64,000 nucleotides of DNA from Leptidea sinapis (Eukaryota > Arthropoda > Insecta > Lepidoptera > Pieridae), in contig NC_066297.1 in the NCBI RefSeq assembly GCF_905404315.1, positions 2,666,001-2,730,000 of the forward strand, read 5' to 3'. This document shows positions 52,532 through 61,908 of this stretch, piece by piece. The position numbers were made by a program, and so were the translations under genes. The notes below the pieces were generated by a model that ran no database searches, had not been told where the DNA came from, and was given only the letters and a program-made list of their open reading frames with translations. Each line of letters starts with the position of its first letter. The stretch's first letter is position 1.

Positions 52532-52914
52532 TGACACGGGAGTGGGTCAGGGATTGGAAATAATACTCCGCTTATAGGAACGGGTCTTTATTTGCGTTCA
52601 CTTTTTCTGAACTTGCACTTCGCCGGTCTGCCGCTGTTCCTCTTGTGGGCGGCGGTACCTTCAACGCGTCACACCGCACCGAACACTAAGTCTCTTCTAT
52701 CTTCTTCCTCTTGGAACACTTCCACTTTTCACTACTTCTTCTTTTCTTCTTCTTCTTCTGTACACTTTCGAGTCAGAACTAGAACTGCCGTAGGCCACGC
52801 TTAGTACGGCTTATATACCCCCGGATCCGTTCTATTTTCAAAATGATTCTCCCATTCCATCTTTAAGTTTAAATTCTACTAGAAAATTCTTTTAACTATT
52901 TTTATTCTGCTTAC
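52532..52914 (-). mobile_element. LTR-like block with TATA box, minus strand (solo LTR candidate)
   Basis: GC-richer than its surroundings. Minus strand begins TGTAAGCAGAATAAAAATAG, has GGGGGTATATAAGCCG (TATA box) and ends TCCCTGACCCACTCCCGTGT then CA: TG...CA ends, a promoter and a (GAA)n tract. It splits a LINE. No clear target-site duplication was found. Confidence 0.5.
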
Positions 52915-52989
52915 ACATTTTCCATCCCTTTTTTTCTGTTCGATTTGATCCTGAACTTACTAGAAATTTCCTTTAACTTCACAAAACCC

Positions 52990-53065
52990 AAAAAAATCCA
53001 TACACTGGTAGGTGTATCGAACCCGGGTCTACAGCGTCTAAAGTAAACACTTTTCCGCTGAGCTA
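52990..53065 (-). repeat. tRNA-like fragment, minus strand
   Basis: Minus strand has TAGCTCAGCGG (A box) and GGTTCGATACACC (B box) 35-40 bases apart. The cloverleaf does not close, and it sits next to retroelement debris, so a SINE or retro-transposed tRNA remnant is likeliest. Confidence 0.5.
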
Positions 53066-53149
53066 CGAGTAATGCTGACGGAGCCGTTGAAATTAACAAT
53101 GTCTTGAAGTTTGACAACTCTCGTCATATACTTCGAAGGGTTGCTACGC

Positions 53150-53325
53150 AACAATATATTCATTTCATATAATTTGTGAATTAAATTTTCGTGGCTGACA
53201 GTGTCAAAAGCCTTTTTAAGGTTAATGAAGAGTCCGAGTGCAACATGCTTGTGGTCAATTTTGATTCTAATGTAACTAAATCGATTGTTGCAGACAATAT
53301 ATTTGATTAAAGCCAGAACCCGCAC
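53150..53325 (-). pseudogene. LINE reverse-transcriptase fragment, upstream half
   Basis: Minus strand reads SYIRIKIDHKHVALGLFINL, KKAFDTVSHENLIHKLYEMN. The F.DLKKAFDTV.HE.LL.KL motif is RT palm sequence, with the catalytic Asp changed to Asn. It matches the region just upstream of the fragment at 52120-52525. Confidence 0.82.
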
Positions 53326-53519
53326 AGTTTTTCATAAAATAAATTGACTCTAAATACTTTTGAAGGCAATTATAAATTACCATTTCGAATACTTTAGAAA
53401 TGACAACTAAAATAGAAATAGGCTAATAGTTATTAGGATTAAGACTACTACCACTAACCATAATGCTAATTTGCTGGTCCTTTAAACATACTAATGTCGA
53501 GAGGTCGTGGAGCTAAATA

Positions 53520-54240
53520 AAAAGCATACATTGCCATTTTCGTTTGTATGGCCACTAAAGCCATCCATTTGGAGTAAGTGGGTCACCTAACATCAAAGTC
53601 ATTCATCGGTGCCTTTCGTCGGATTATTGCAAGAAGAGGCAAGTGTACTCACATTTGGAGTGACCAAGGGCGGAGTTTTGTAGGCGCTAATAAAGAGTTG
53701 GCAGAGGTATTTGAAGAAGGAAAATTAGGTCATTTTGGTAGAAGAAATCTTCACAACAGAGGGCACTCAGAGGCAGGAGTAAAGTCCACAAAGTACCTCT
53801 TGCGAAGGATACTTACCGCATTTGACATTTGAAGAAATGACCACAACACTATGTGAAATAGAAGCATGTCTAAACTCAAGGCCATTGACTACAGTCGACA
53901 CTAGAGATCTATATGCATTAGAGCCACTTACACCCGGACACTTTTTGATAGGAGAGGCACTAGTAAACATTCCTTCACCTGAAATTAGAGACATTTCGTT
54001 GCAGAGACTGGATCGTCGGCAATTGACACAGAAATTAGTTAGGGAGTTTTGGCACAGGTGGCAATCTGAATATTAAACTTAACCTCAGACTAGATCTTAA
54101 TGGTTTAAGCGCAAGGCAGAGAATAATATTGGCGATATTGTCCTAATAAAAGAGGAAAATCTTCCGCCTGGAAAATGGTCCGTAGGTAGATGTACCAGGG
54201 TTTATAGTGTCAGATATCGCGGTGAAATTCATCAATAAGT
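53520..54240 (+). pseudogene. BEL/Pao LTR-retrotransposon integrase relic
   Basis: Reads KAYIAIFVCMATKAIHLE, stop, VGHLTSKSFIGAFRRIIARR, IWSDQGRSFVGANKEL (Asp of the integrase triad), GHSEAGVKSTKYLLRRILT (Glu), then a +1 shift, CLNSRPLTTVDTRDLYALEP, LTPGHFLIGEAL, WHRWQSEY, and finally NNIGDIVLIKEENLPPGKWS with VGRCTRVY. The order matches the end of BEL/Pao pol. At least two stops and shifts make it inactive. Confidence 0.88.
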
Positions 54241-54358
54241 AAATTCTGTGATTTTCCTATAAATGATTAGTGTTTTGAATTTAAGTCATTGCCGGTTGAA
54301 ATTACTTAATTAGAATTGTAAAGAATTTTAAAGTACTAACGTCCTTTGGTGGGCGGCA

Positions 54359-54530
54359 TGTTGAAAATACATTGTGAGTGTAGTCGTATACATAATTGTA
54401 TAAACTAGTTAGTGTATAGTTAATTTACATTGAGTTTATAAAGTAGCATTAAAGACCTCGAACCGAGAGCATGTTTTTTATTACCGACAAGCAAGAAATA
54501 ATCTAATCACCAGAATACAGTACAACTAAG
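54359..54530 (+). mobile_element. possible 3' LTR start of the BEL/Pao relic
   Basis: A purine-rich GGTGGGCGGCA precedes TGTTGAAAATACATTGTGAG about 120 bp after the pol end, as expected for a polypurine tract and LTR start. The right edge is not fixed and no 5' LTR is seen. Confidence 0.4.
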
Positions 54531-54569
54531 AAGCTAAAACCAAGCGTGGATGGCTGTTTTTTTTTTTTT

Positions 54570-54814
54570 GAATATAAGGGACAAGATGAGCAGGACGGTC
54601 AGCTGATGGTATTTGATGCGTCCTGCTCATTACAATGCATTGCCGCTCAGGATTCTTTGAAAAACCCCAAAAATTCTGAGCGGCACTACAACTGCGCTCG
54701 TCACCTTGAGACATAAGATGTTAAGTCTCATTTGCCCAGTAATTTCGCTAGCTACGGCGCCCTTCAGACCGAAACACAGTAATGCTTACACATTGTGCAA
54801 AGGAGCCTCCCACT
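54570..54814 (+). repeat. hairpin-chain repeat, copy 8, internal deletion
   Basis: Starts ATATAAGGGACAAGATGAGC. Near the 3' end CTTACACATT joins directly to GTGCAAAGGAGCCTCCCACT, so the ACGGC...GCCGT hairpin and flanks are missing. Confidence 0.9.
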
Positions 54815-54921
54815 GTTTACGACTTGTCAATCAAAATCAGTTACAATAACTATTGATTCGTTATTTTTCTTTTCGATCTTGCTGTATCTCCGTTAGAGAA
54901 ATTCTCGCTTGCACCCTTTAT

Positions 54922-55117
54922 TAATATACAGGTGTCCCAAAGTTATGGGACATGAAGGGAAAGTACCTTAAAAGTAATTTTTAGAAAATCTTTGAATGCA
55001 GAAGTACTTACTTTTAAAAATAACATAAAGTCTTCTTTCAGTAAAATAGCCTATATTCGATATTTAAGGTACTTTCCCTTCATGTCCCCCATAACTTTGA
55101 GACAACCTGTATATTAA
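54922..55117. mobile_element. MITE with about 50-bp terminal inverted repeats
   Basis: TAATATACAGGTGTCCCAAA...GGGAAAGTACCTTA at the left is mirrored by TAAGGTACTTTCCCTTCATG...GACAACCTGTATATTA at the right. 196 bp, no ORF, flanked by TTAATA/TATTAATA, suggesting an AT-rich target site. Confidence 0.85.
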
Positions 55118-55384
55118 TAAGTATTTATTTAATTTATTTATATACTATACTGTAAGCCTACGATTAAATTAATACCACTTCGGAAATCCTTGGCAATTTG
55201 ATAAAGGAGACTCTCAAAGAACTACTTATTGTGCCTTTTTCAACTTTCCTCTAACAAAATTGAAAATTTTCGAAAAATTCGGGAAGTTATTAGTTTTATT
55301 CCGTTTTTCGAAAAACGAATTTTCATCATATCTCGAAGTTTTAAGGTCCTAGGAAGCTTTCCTGACTATTCCCGCGTTGCTGAC

Positions 55385-55445
55385 CGTACGTCTGTTTTTA
55401 TGTGTATGTGTGTGTGTGAGTGTTTGTGTATGGATGTATGTAAAC
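55385..55445 (+). repeat. GT-rich low-complexity tract
   Basis: GTATGTGTGTGTGTGAGTGT with neighbouring TGTTTGTGTATGGATGTATG; part of a larger repeat (TCCTAGGAAGCTTTCCTGAC before it). Confidence 0.7.
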
Positions 55446-55546
55446 CTATTATAACTTTTGAACGCGTCTACCAATTTTAGTATTTTAAATACTAAAGACC
55501 ACCACTAACTGACACACACTTATTATATTAGGTTGTATAGCTTAAG

Positions 55547-55735
55547 TGAAACATAGGAGCATTTCCGGCCTTTCCGAAAGATGTTTACGGTTTTTTTTTT
55601 GTTAGATATATTAAATTCGTATTAGTGCATTTCATACTTTGTTTGTAGGAGAAAGTTTGCCGAAAACTGTACTGTGGAGGAACGACACACGTTTAGAGGG
55701 TGGGGATGATAGGTTTTGGCATGTGGGGCTGCGAT
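55547..55735 (-). pseudogene. LINE fragment, minus strand, degenerate
   Basis: TAGGAGCATTTCCGGCCTTT, AACTGTACTGTGGAGGAACG and AGGGTGGGGATGATAGGTTT match the GRQ-, TVRSF- and YHPHH-coding parts of the LINE family, with an internal AT-rich replacement. Confidence 0.6.
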
Positions 55736-56075
55736 TTTAATGTATTTGATATAAAAGGGAGGGCCGAGTTTTGTACGACATCAACATTAACTAAACATCG
55801 AGAACTCGCCGACAAACAATGTCAACGTAATAATAAGAACACTTACTTTAGAATAATTTATGTTTGCTGTTTATTGTTTAAGTTTTCTGTTTATTAAATT
55901 TAGACCAAGGTTTGGTATCAGGTGTAAATTACGTGTTAAAAACGTTTTAGATTTAATATTCCGTTAGAAATTAATAGTTTTGGGAGTTGCACTATAAACA
56001 TTACGAAACTGGATGATTTCGTTGAAATGAAATGAGCGACCATAAGATAAATTGTAGCCCGTTTCATGCCGTGTT

Positions 56076-56135
56076 TTTTTATGGAAGAGGAGGGGAAACG
56101 AGCGTAACTACGAGTCACCAAGTGTTAATCTGTAG
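56076..56135 (-). repeat. LINE 3' terminus, minus strand
   Basis: TTTTTTTATGGAAGAGGAGG then GGAAACGAGCGTAACTACGA and GTCACCAAGTGTTAA: reverse of the family's 3' UTR and A-tail. Confidence 0.7.
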
Positions 56136-56225
56136 ATTACGAAGGTTTTATTGAATAAACATTTTTTTTTCAACATCGACTCATTTAAATTTTAGTAGTT
56201 CTTGCTTATTTTTACATTTTTAGCT

Positions 56226-56596
56226 CGAATTGTCGGAGATCCAGTGCTCTGTGAACGGCTAGATCACTGTGCGTTGCGTAGAGACGTTGCTTCATTGTGT
56301 GTCTTTTACCACATTTATCACGGAGAGTATTCCGAAGAGCTGTTTCATCTGATTCCTGCCGCCGAATTCCACCTTCGCACAAATTAGGATATCATCCCCA
56401 CTATCTGGATGTGGGGCGTTCCTCCACAGTGCGATCTTTAGGAACTTTCTTCCACGTACAACCAAACTGTGGAATGAGCTTCTTTGTGCGGTTTCCAGGA
56501 CGATACGACATAATAACACCTTCACTTTTCTAAAAGCCCGGCACTCCTGTAATTCCTCTGGTGTTACAAGAAAATGTGGGAGGCGGTGATGTTAAA
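56226..56596 (+). pseudogene. LINE 3' end, plus strand
   Basis: Coding landmarks LRRDVASLCVFYHIYHGEYS, EELFHLIPAAEFHLRTN, then a shift and FHVQPNCGMSFFVRF-type reading (KLWNELLCAVF in another frame). Ends in GGTGTTACAAGAAAATGTGG and GCGGTGATGTTAA without an A-tail. Confidence 0.8.
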
Positions 56597-57049
56597 CAAA
56601 AACTGGGGACTTACAATATTAATGTGATCTCTGTATTTTGATTGAGAATAGGTCCACAAAGTGTTATTTATATATTTAACTACAGCCTATCTCCTCTCTC
56701 TAACTCTGTCACACTAATATTTTATATAGATCGACAGATCTCGATGAGAGCTAAACATTATCAAAGGTCGTAAGTCGAAAGATATTGTAAACAAAAATTA
56801 TGCTACGCAGCGAAAACACTTCAAGTTGGCAATACTATCCCCTATATTGGTCACAATATCTATAATTCTTTAGAGAACGAGTGGTATAATTAAACTTTAG
56901 ATGTGGATGATAGATATTAAGATAGATATTGATTGTAACTACAATACTGTATATCCAGATTTTTGATCATTTTCTTTATGGATATTATGCTATATTGTGG
57001 GCCTTATAAGAAAGCTAATCTTCCCTCAGAGGCGATGTTTGTAATTTAC

Positions 57050-57310
57050 CTGCAAGATCGAATCAGAAATGAGGAAATCCATAGGAGAACCAAAGTCACT
57101 GAAGTAGACCGCCCATATGGTTGTGATACTGAAGTGGCAGTGGGCAGGGCACATAAATCAAAGGATAAATGGCCGTTGGGGTAGTAAAGTCCTTAAATGG
57201 CGAACACGTACTGTTAATTGCAGTGTTGGTGCGATGAACACAGGATGAAATGATGACCAAGTTGGATGAGGGCAGCGCACAACTGATCGTCATGGAGATC
57301 TTTGAGGGAG
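57050..57310 (+). pseudogene. RTE-type LINE C-terminus, copy 2
   Basis: LQDRIRNEEIHRRTKVTEVD at the start, then a degraded middle (GQWAGHI-like, AVGRAHKSKDKWPLG) and MTKLDEGSAQLIVMEIFEGG in a shifted frame corresponding to the WMRAAQDRSSWRSLGEA tail. Confidence 0.72.
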
Positions 57311-57576
57311 GCCTATCACTAAAATTGAAAAGGAAAGTAAATTAATTGTTACTTTAACTGATTCTGATCGACAAGTCGTAAACAGTCAACCACACTTGGA
57401 ATTAGCTCCTTAGTATGAATATTAAATTAGCTAACGAACACATTGACAGATAAAAATTCCACACGCACTATCGGACTGTCGAGTAGTCTATACGCTAATG
57501 GATTTACCGAGTTAGAATTTTTAAAAATATGTTTCAAAGACCTAACATTCATGAGATTAAAAACTTAATTGACAAA

Positions 57577-57723
57577 TTTAAATAAAACACTTTTAAAAGA
57601 ATTAAAACGCGTGTATTTGTAACTAAAAAAATAATTAAATGTAACTTTTACGCAAAAATCTAATGTAAAAACAGAGTTACAATTACACGCATTTTAATGC
57701 TTTCAAAAGTGTTTTATTTAAAT
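57577..57723. mobile_element. MITE / foldback element with about 50-bp arms
   Basis: TTTAAATAAAACACTTTTAA...GCGTGTATTTGTAACT at the left pairs with AGTTACAATTACACGCATTT...AAAAGTGTTTTATTTAAA at the right. 147 bp, no coding potential. Confidence 0.83.
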
Positions 57724-57778
57724 GCAACACTCGCGTTAATCAAAGAAAATACTAAATCGATTAAGGTATATAATAATA

Positions 57779-58234
57779 CTAGCTGATCTAGCAAACGTTG
57801 TATTGCCATATAAAGAAATAAAAATATTCCATTATTAAAATTTTTGGGGTATAAAAAATAGATGCAACCGATTCTCAGACCTCGAAATATATCATACTAC
57901 AATATACGTATTCGATTGCCATCTAGCAACCCAATAGTGGTTTTGTGGATGTTCCGATTATCATGATTAATATAAAAATCGCAAAAATAATCATAATAAA
58001 ATAAAATAAAAAATTGTCAAGAAATATATATATATATATATTTATATATTTCTTATGGGTATGGGGACTCACCCTTAAATATATATATATATATATATCT
58101 AGGTTATCCTTATCATTTAAAGGTATGAAAAATAGATGTTGACCAATTCCAGATCTACCCAATATGCACAATGTCATACAAATCGGTTTAGCCGTTCCGG
58201 GAGATTTTGGTTCACGAGATTTTTTTTTATAAGA
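57779..58234 (-). mobile_element. Helitron-like element, minus strand (family with CTGA..CGGCAAACGTTGT-type end)
   Basis: Plus strand A|CTAGCTGATCTAGCAAACGT to GGTTCACGAGATTTTTTTTT; ends near GA|T, the complement of a 5' TC. Internal AT dinucleotide runs and a repeated AAAAATAGATG...CCAATTC segment. Confidence 0.6.
58021..58101. repeat. AT dinucleotide runs inside Helitron-like element
   Basis: Two AT runs of about 20 bp flank a GTATGGGGACTCACCC core. Confidence 0.8.
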
Positions 58235-58312
58235 TTATGAAGCTATCTTTGTACCTACTCAGTAGACCGCTATATGTAGCCTATAATACCACTGTAATAG
58301 TATTAGTTATTT

Positions 58313-58410
58313 ATGCAACTGTTGTATAATAAGGAGTAAGTATTAAAACACGATTGTGTGATAATAGTATCACACGAGTGTTTTTAATACCTAATTATCA
58401 ACAGTTGCAT
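58313..58410. repeat. 98-bp palindrome
   Basis: ATGCAACTGTTGTATAATAA...GTGTGATA at the left mirrors TATCACAC...AATTATCAACAGTTGCAT at the right, with almost no loop (ATAG). Confidence 0.88.
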
Positions 58411-58417
58411 TCAAGAC

Positions 58418-58685
58418 TTTATCTACACCCATAATATAAAACCCTCTAAAAAAGATTCTGAAACAGTTAGCTCACTGCTAACATTAATAAAGCCAGTCCT
58501 AGTAACCATAACATTATCCAAACGAGTGTTGTAATGAAACCGGATGATGTAATGTTGTACTGAATTTTATTACAACACTCATTTGGATGATGTAATGGTT
58601 ACTAGGACTGGCTTTTTCAGTGTTAGCAATAAGCTAACTGTTTTAGATTATTTAATAGAGGATTTAAAGCATGGGTGTAGATAAA
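58418..58685. repeat. 268-bp foldback element
   Basis: TTTATCTACACCCAT, AAACAGTTAGCT, AAGCCAGTCCTAGTAACCAT and ACGAGTGTTGTAATGAAA in the left arm are each answered in reverse order by TTTTATTACAACACTCATT, ATGGTTACTAGGACTGGCTT, AGCTAACTGTTTT and ATGGGTGTAGATAAA. No ORF. Confidence 0.87.
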
Positions 58686-58866
58686 CACATTTATTATTTG
58701 TCTGAGAGCGTGTGAATTATTTCAATCTTATCTTAAACTAGCTGTATCCGTGTATAAAAAACAGACAGACAGACATTTTTTTTTAATTTGCACCTTTTAT
58801 CAACTACGATCGGTTTTATAAAAATGTCCAATGTCAGACAAGACGGCTCTTTAGTTTATTACTGTA

Positions 58867-59052
58867 CTAGCTGACCCGGTAGACGTTATCCTGTTCATTA
58901 TAGAAAAAACTATTGCGGGAGGAATATCGTAAAATCCGTTCATAGTTGACCTCTACTCAGCAAAAGGAATATTACCTACTACCAAATTACGCCTTATGGT
59001 TCCAGAGTATCGTGATGAGTATGTAATCATTAAGTGTGACCGGCGATTACTT
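58867..59052 (-). mobile_element. Helitron-like 3' fragment
   Basis: Plus strand A|CTAGCTGACCCGGTAGACGT, then GGGAGGAATATCGTAAAATC and CCAGAGTATCGTGATGAGTA. Same type of CTAG|T end on the minus strand; the interior resembles other lepidopteran copies I recall. Truncated. Confidence 0.55.
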
Positions 59053-59439
59053 CGTAATTATGACAGATATCAAAAACTATTAACTGATATTGAAAGAACG
59101 TTACCTAATCAGTAAAATGACATCAATAACTTTTAAAATATCAAACAAGAAGTGTAAAATGTAGGATCATTTTAATATTAAACTCCACATATTTAGTATG
59201 GGATTGGTAGAAAAACTTTAGTTTCCTTATTTTAAAAGGTTAGATTAATACTGATATAAAAAGAAAGCTTTAAAAAAGTAATAAAACCTTTTAATTGAAT
59301 GCTTAATATTTATTTTTTAGTAAGTACAACCTTTTGTATTCGAAGTGATGTCCTTGTTATGTGACACAGTCTGGCCTTTCTACTAATCTCAAACTGAAGG
59401 GTTTAAATAGAAAAAATTGCATATTTTTCGTTTGATTTA

Positions 59440-59665
59440 AAAAATAAGTAATTAAAATCACTTTATATGAATAAAGGTCAAGGAAATTACACTTTTGAAT
59501 GTTAAAAGTTTTCTTTTCTTTTTATATGTATTTTTAATTCACCGCCTTTGAAGGTTGAGCTTTAATAGGAAGAAGAAGTGGCAAGAAACTCGTTACCACT
59601 CTTTTAAATCAACATTTACAGCATCATCTTTTAAGAAATCATTTCAGTTACAATATATGTAAAGT
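59440..59665 (-). repeat. interspersed repeat, copy 4
   Basis: AATTCACCGCCTTTGAAGGT, GTGGCAAGAAACTCGTTACC and CATTTACAGCATCATCTTTT are landmarks of a repeat body related to the CAAGAAACTC group. Confidence 0.55.
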
Positions 59666-59824
59666 GATGCAACAAAAATATTCAAATTTACACGAATAAG
59701 TTAAAAAAAAATGTAAATGAATACGTTAAAACAAAATTTATGGAGTACAGTAGATGCATCAATCTACACACACCGTATATAAATAAATAAAAGCATTTTG
59801 CGACCATTTTATTAGCACATATAA

Positions 59825-59972
59825 AATATGAAAAACAAAATTTTATGAACGATGCAGGACTCAACCCACGACCTCCGGCGTTCCGTGCCGGTGCTCTAAC
59901 CAACTGAGCTAACCGTTCGAGTGACATATCGTCATAAAATCTTGTATGCTTTGTTGAACTCTCATTTTACTA
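59825..59972 (-). repeat. tRNA-derived SINE, copy 4, minus strand (best tRNA-like head)
   Basis: Reverse strand reads GGTTAGCTCAGTTGGTTAGA (A box TAGCTCAGTTGG), GCACCGGCACGGAACGCCGG and GGTCGTGGGTTGAGTCCTGC (B box GGTTGAGTCC). The anticodon-like loop lacks the expected U33, so this is a SINE head, not a tRNA gene. Confidence 0.78.
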
Positions 59973-60041
59973 GCAATTATAAAAAATATAATAACATTCA
60001 ATTTTAAAATGATTGTTGATATCATACTGATTTTTTTAATA

Positions 60042-60339
60042 AAAATAAGGGACGAGACGAGCCAGACATTCAGCTGATGGTAATTGATACGCCCTGCCCA
60101 TTACAATGCAGTGCCGCTCTGGATTCTTGAAGGACCCAATAATTCTAAGCGGTACTACAGTTGCGCTCGTCACCTTGAGACATAAGATGTTAGGTCTCAT
60201 TTGCCCAGTAATTTCAACGGCGCCCTTCAGACCGAAACACAGTAATGCTTACACATTACTGCAGCTTCACGGCAGAAATAGGCGCCGTGGTGGTACCGAT
60301 AATCTAGCCGGCATCCTGTGCAAAGGAGCCTCCCACTGG
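60042..60339 (+). repeat. hairpin-chain repeat, copy 9 (best complete copy)
   Basis: About 298 bp from ATAAAAATAAGGGACGAGAC to GGAGCCTCCCACTGG. It has all four inverted repeats and the ATAAGG start after a T-rich tract. Its open frame of 81 codons is not a conserved gene. Confidence 0.92.
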
Positions 60340-60778
60340 AGAATTAGATAGAGAATGGCGGATAGGTAACGTACTTTCAATATCAGTTTAAAGTTTTTTG
60401 GTATCTGTAATAGTTATAATCACCTGATCACAGTGATTACAGCCTGTATGTATAGATAGATTTCTGAACCAAAAACTAGGTATGTATATCAAAATTGTAA
60501 TTCCTGTCAGCGGGCTGTGTTGTCTGCGCCGCCGGATCGATGTCGCGCATGCGCAGTGCCTCCCCGAGTATTGAATGAACCATTCACCGAGCAACCGGTG
60601 TATTTAGAATGAAATCCCCCCCACCGAGTATGAATTACGCAGACGTGGCCTCAAATACAATTGATTTTGGTGCCGGAAATGAGGACAAAGGCCACGTTGA
60701 CTAACAAAGGCTTTATGAGAGGCTTCGATTACTTGTTAATAACATAAATAAGACTTTTAAAATATAACACTAACTACT

Positions 60779-60965
60779 AGTCAAATAAACTTTATTCAAT
60801 TAGGCTATTAAGCTAAGCCCCTTTGAATCGTAACTGAATCTACCATATGTTCGGAAAAAGTTGAACTCTTGACAAGATCATACAAGAAACTCAACGGCTG
60901 CTCTTGCAATCAAACAGAATTTTTTACAATGGCTGTAATATACAAAACAAATTAGTTTGTAAGGT
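60779..60965 (-). repeat. interspersed repeat, copy 5
   Basis: AGTCAAATAAACTTTATTCA, AAGCCCCTTTGAATCGTAAC and CAAGAAACTCAACGGCTGCT show the same head-to-body order as the other copies. Confidence 0.55.
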
Positions 60966-61592
60966 GGTGCGGTGCATCCAATATATGAATCATGTTTAAG
61001 TAATATAGAATAAACTATATAAGTATAAATTATCGTATATTAGATATATCAACCTTGAATTCATTGTTTGTGTAAGGATGCTTCGTGAACATGATGGTCG
61101 TGATTACTGTCTAAATTAGTAATTCAGCCAACAAATAGAATGATTTATTAACTATAACAGGTCGACCTGGTACCACAAGCAGCACCCGTTCACGAGTTGA
61201 TGCATGGACCATCCATCGTCCTCTTCGCACATATTTGAGGAAAGAAGAAGACCCGATGCACGATTCCGCCGCAAGCAATGCCATTTCAGTTTTTCGAGTT
61301 TTGTATCCATTCGCATTTCCCTGCCCATGTAACTCTGAACTTCAATGAATGTAATGCAAAGCGTTATAAATAAACTACAGTTAAATACAAAATTATTATA
61401 CACGCTGTAAAAATCAGGAATTTTTGAAAATGGAGAGATTTTTCTTTAGTATTAATTAAGTATTAATAATATTTATATGAGAAAAAGGGGACACTCAGTT
61501 TTGAAAAATTAAAAAATCACCTAATATGAATAAAATAATTTTATTAATTCTTTTTAATGTACTTTCCCCCAGCCTTTATACAAAGTCGCATC

Positions 61593-61908
61593 ATCATCAT
61601 CATCAGCCGGAAGACGTCCACTACTGGACAAAGGCCTCCCCAAAAGATTTCCACGAACATCGGTACTGCGGTGCCCTCATCCAACGTATTCCGGCGATCT
61701 TGACCAGAACGTCGGTCCATCTTGTGGGGGGCATACCAAGATGCGTCTTCCGGTACGTAGTCGCCAATCGAGGACTTTACTGCCCCAATGGCCATCTGTC
61801 TGTTGAACTACGTGCCCTGCCAATTGCCACTTCAGTTTCGCAATCATTAGGGCTATGTCGGTAACTTTGGTTCTCCTACGGATCTCCTCACATCCGTCAC
61901 CAGTATTT
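61593..61908 (-). pseudogene. RTE-type LINE C-terminus, copy 3, minus strand
   Basis: Plus strand reads ATCATCATCATCAGCCGGAA, GGACAAAGGCCTCCCCAAAA, TCCAACGTATTCCGGCGATC: the antisense of the QQWTSSG, WRSLGEA and DLVKIAG tail. The His-rich plus-strand frame is its shadow. It abuts a mariner relic. Confidence 0.8.

Noticed and set aside
52532..52914. Full LTR retrotransposon
   Set aside because: Only one LTR-like block is present, with no gag/pol beside it and no matching target-site duplication, so it is listed only as a solo LTR candidate.
61526..61864. 112-codon gene starting with a signal-peptide-like stretch and a His run
   Set aside because: It is the antisense of an RTE-type LINE tail; the His run is the complement of its ATG-rich 3' end.
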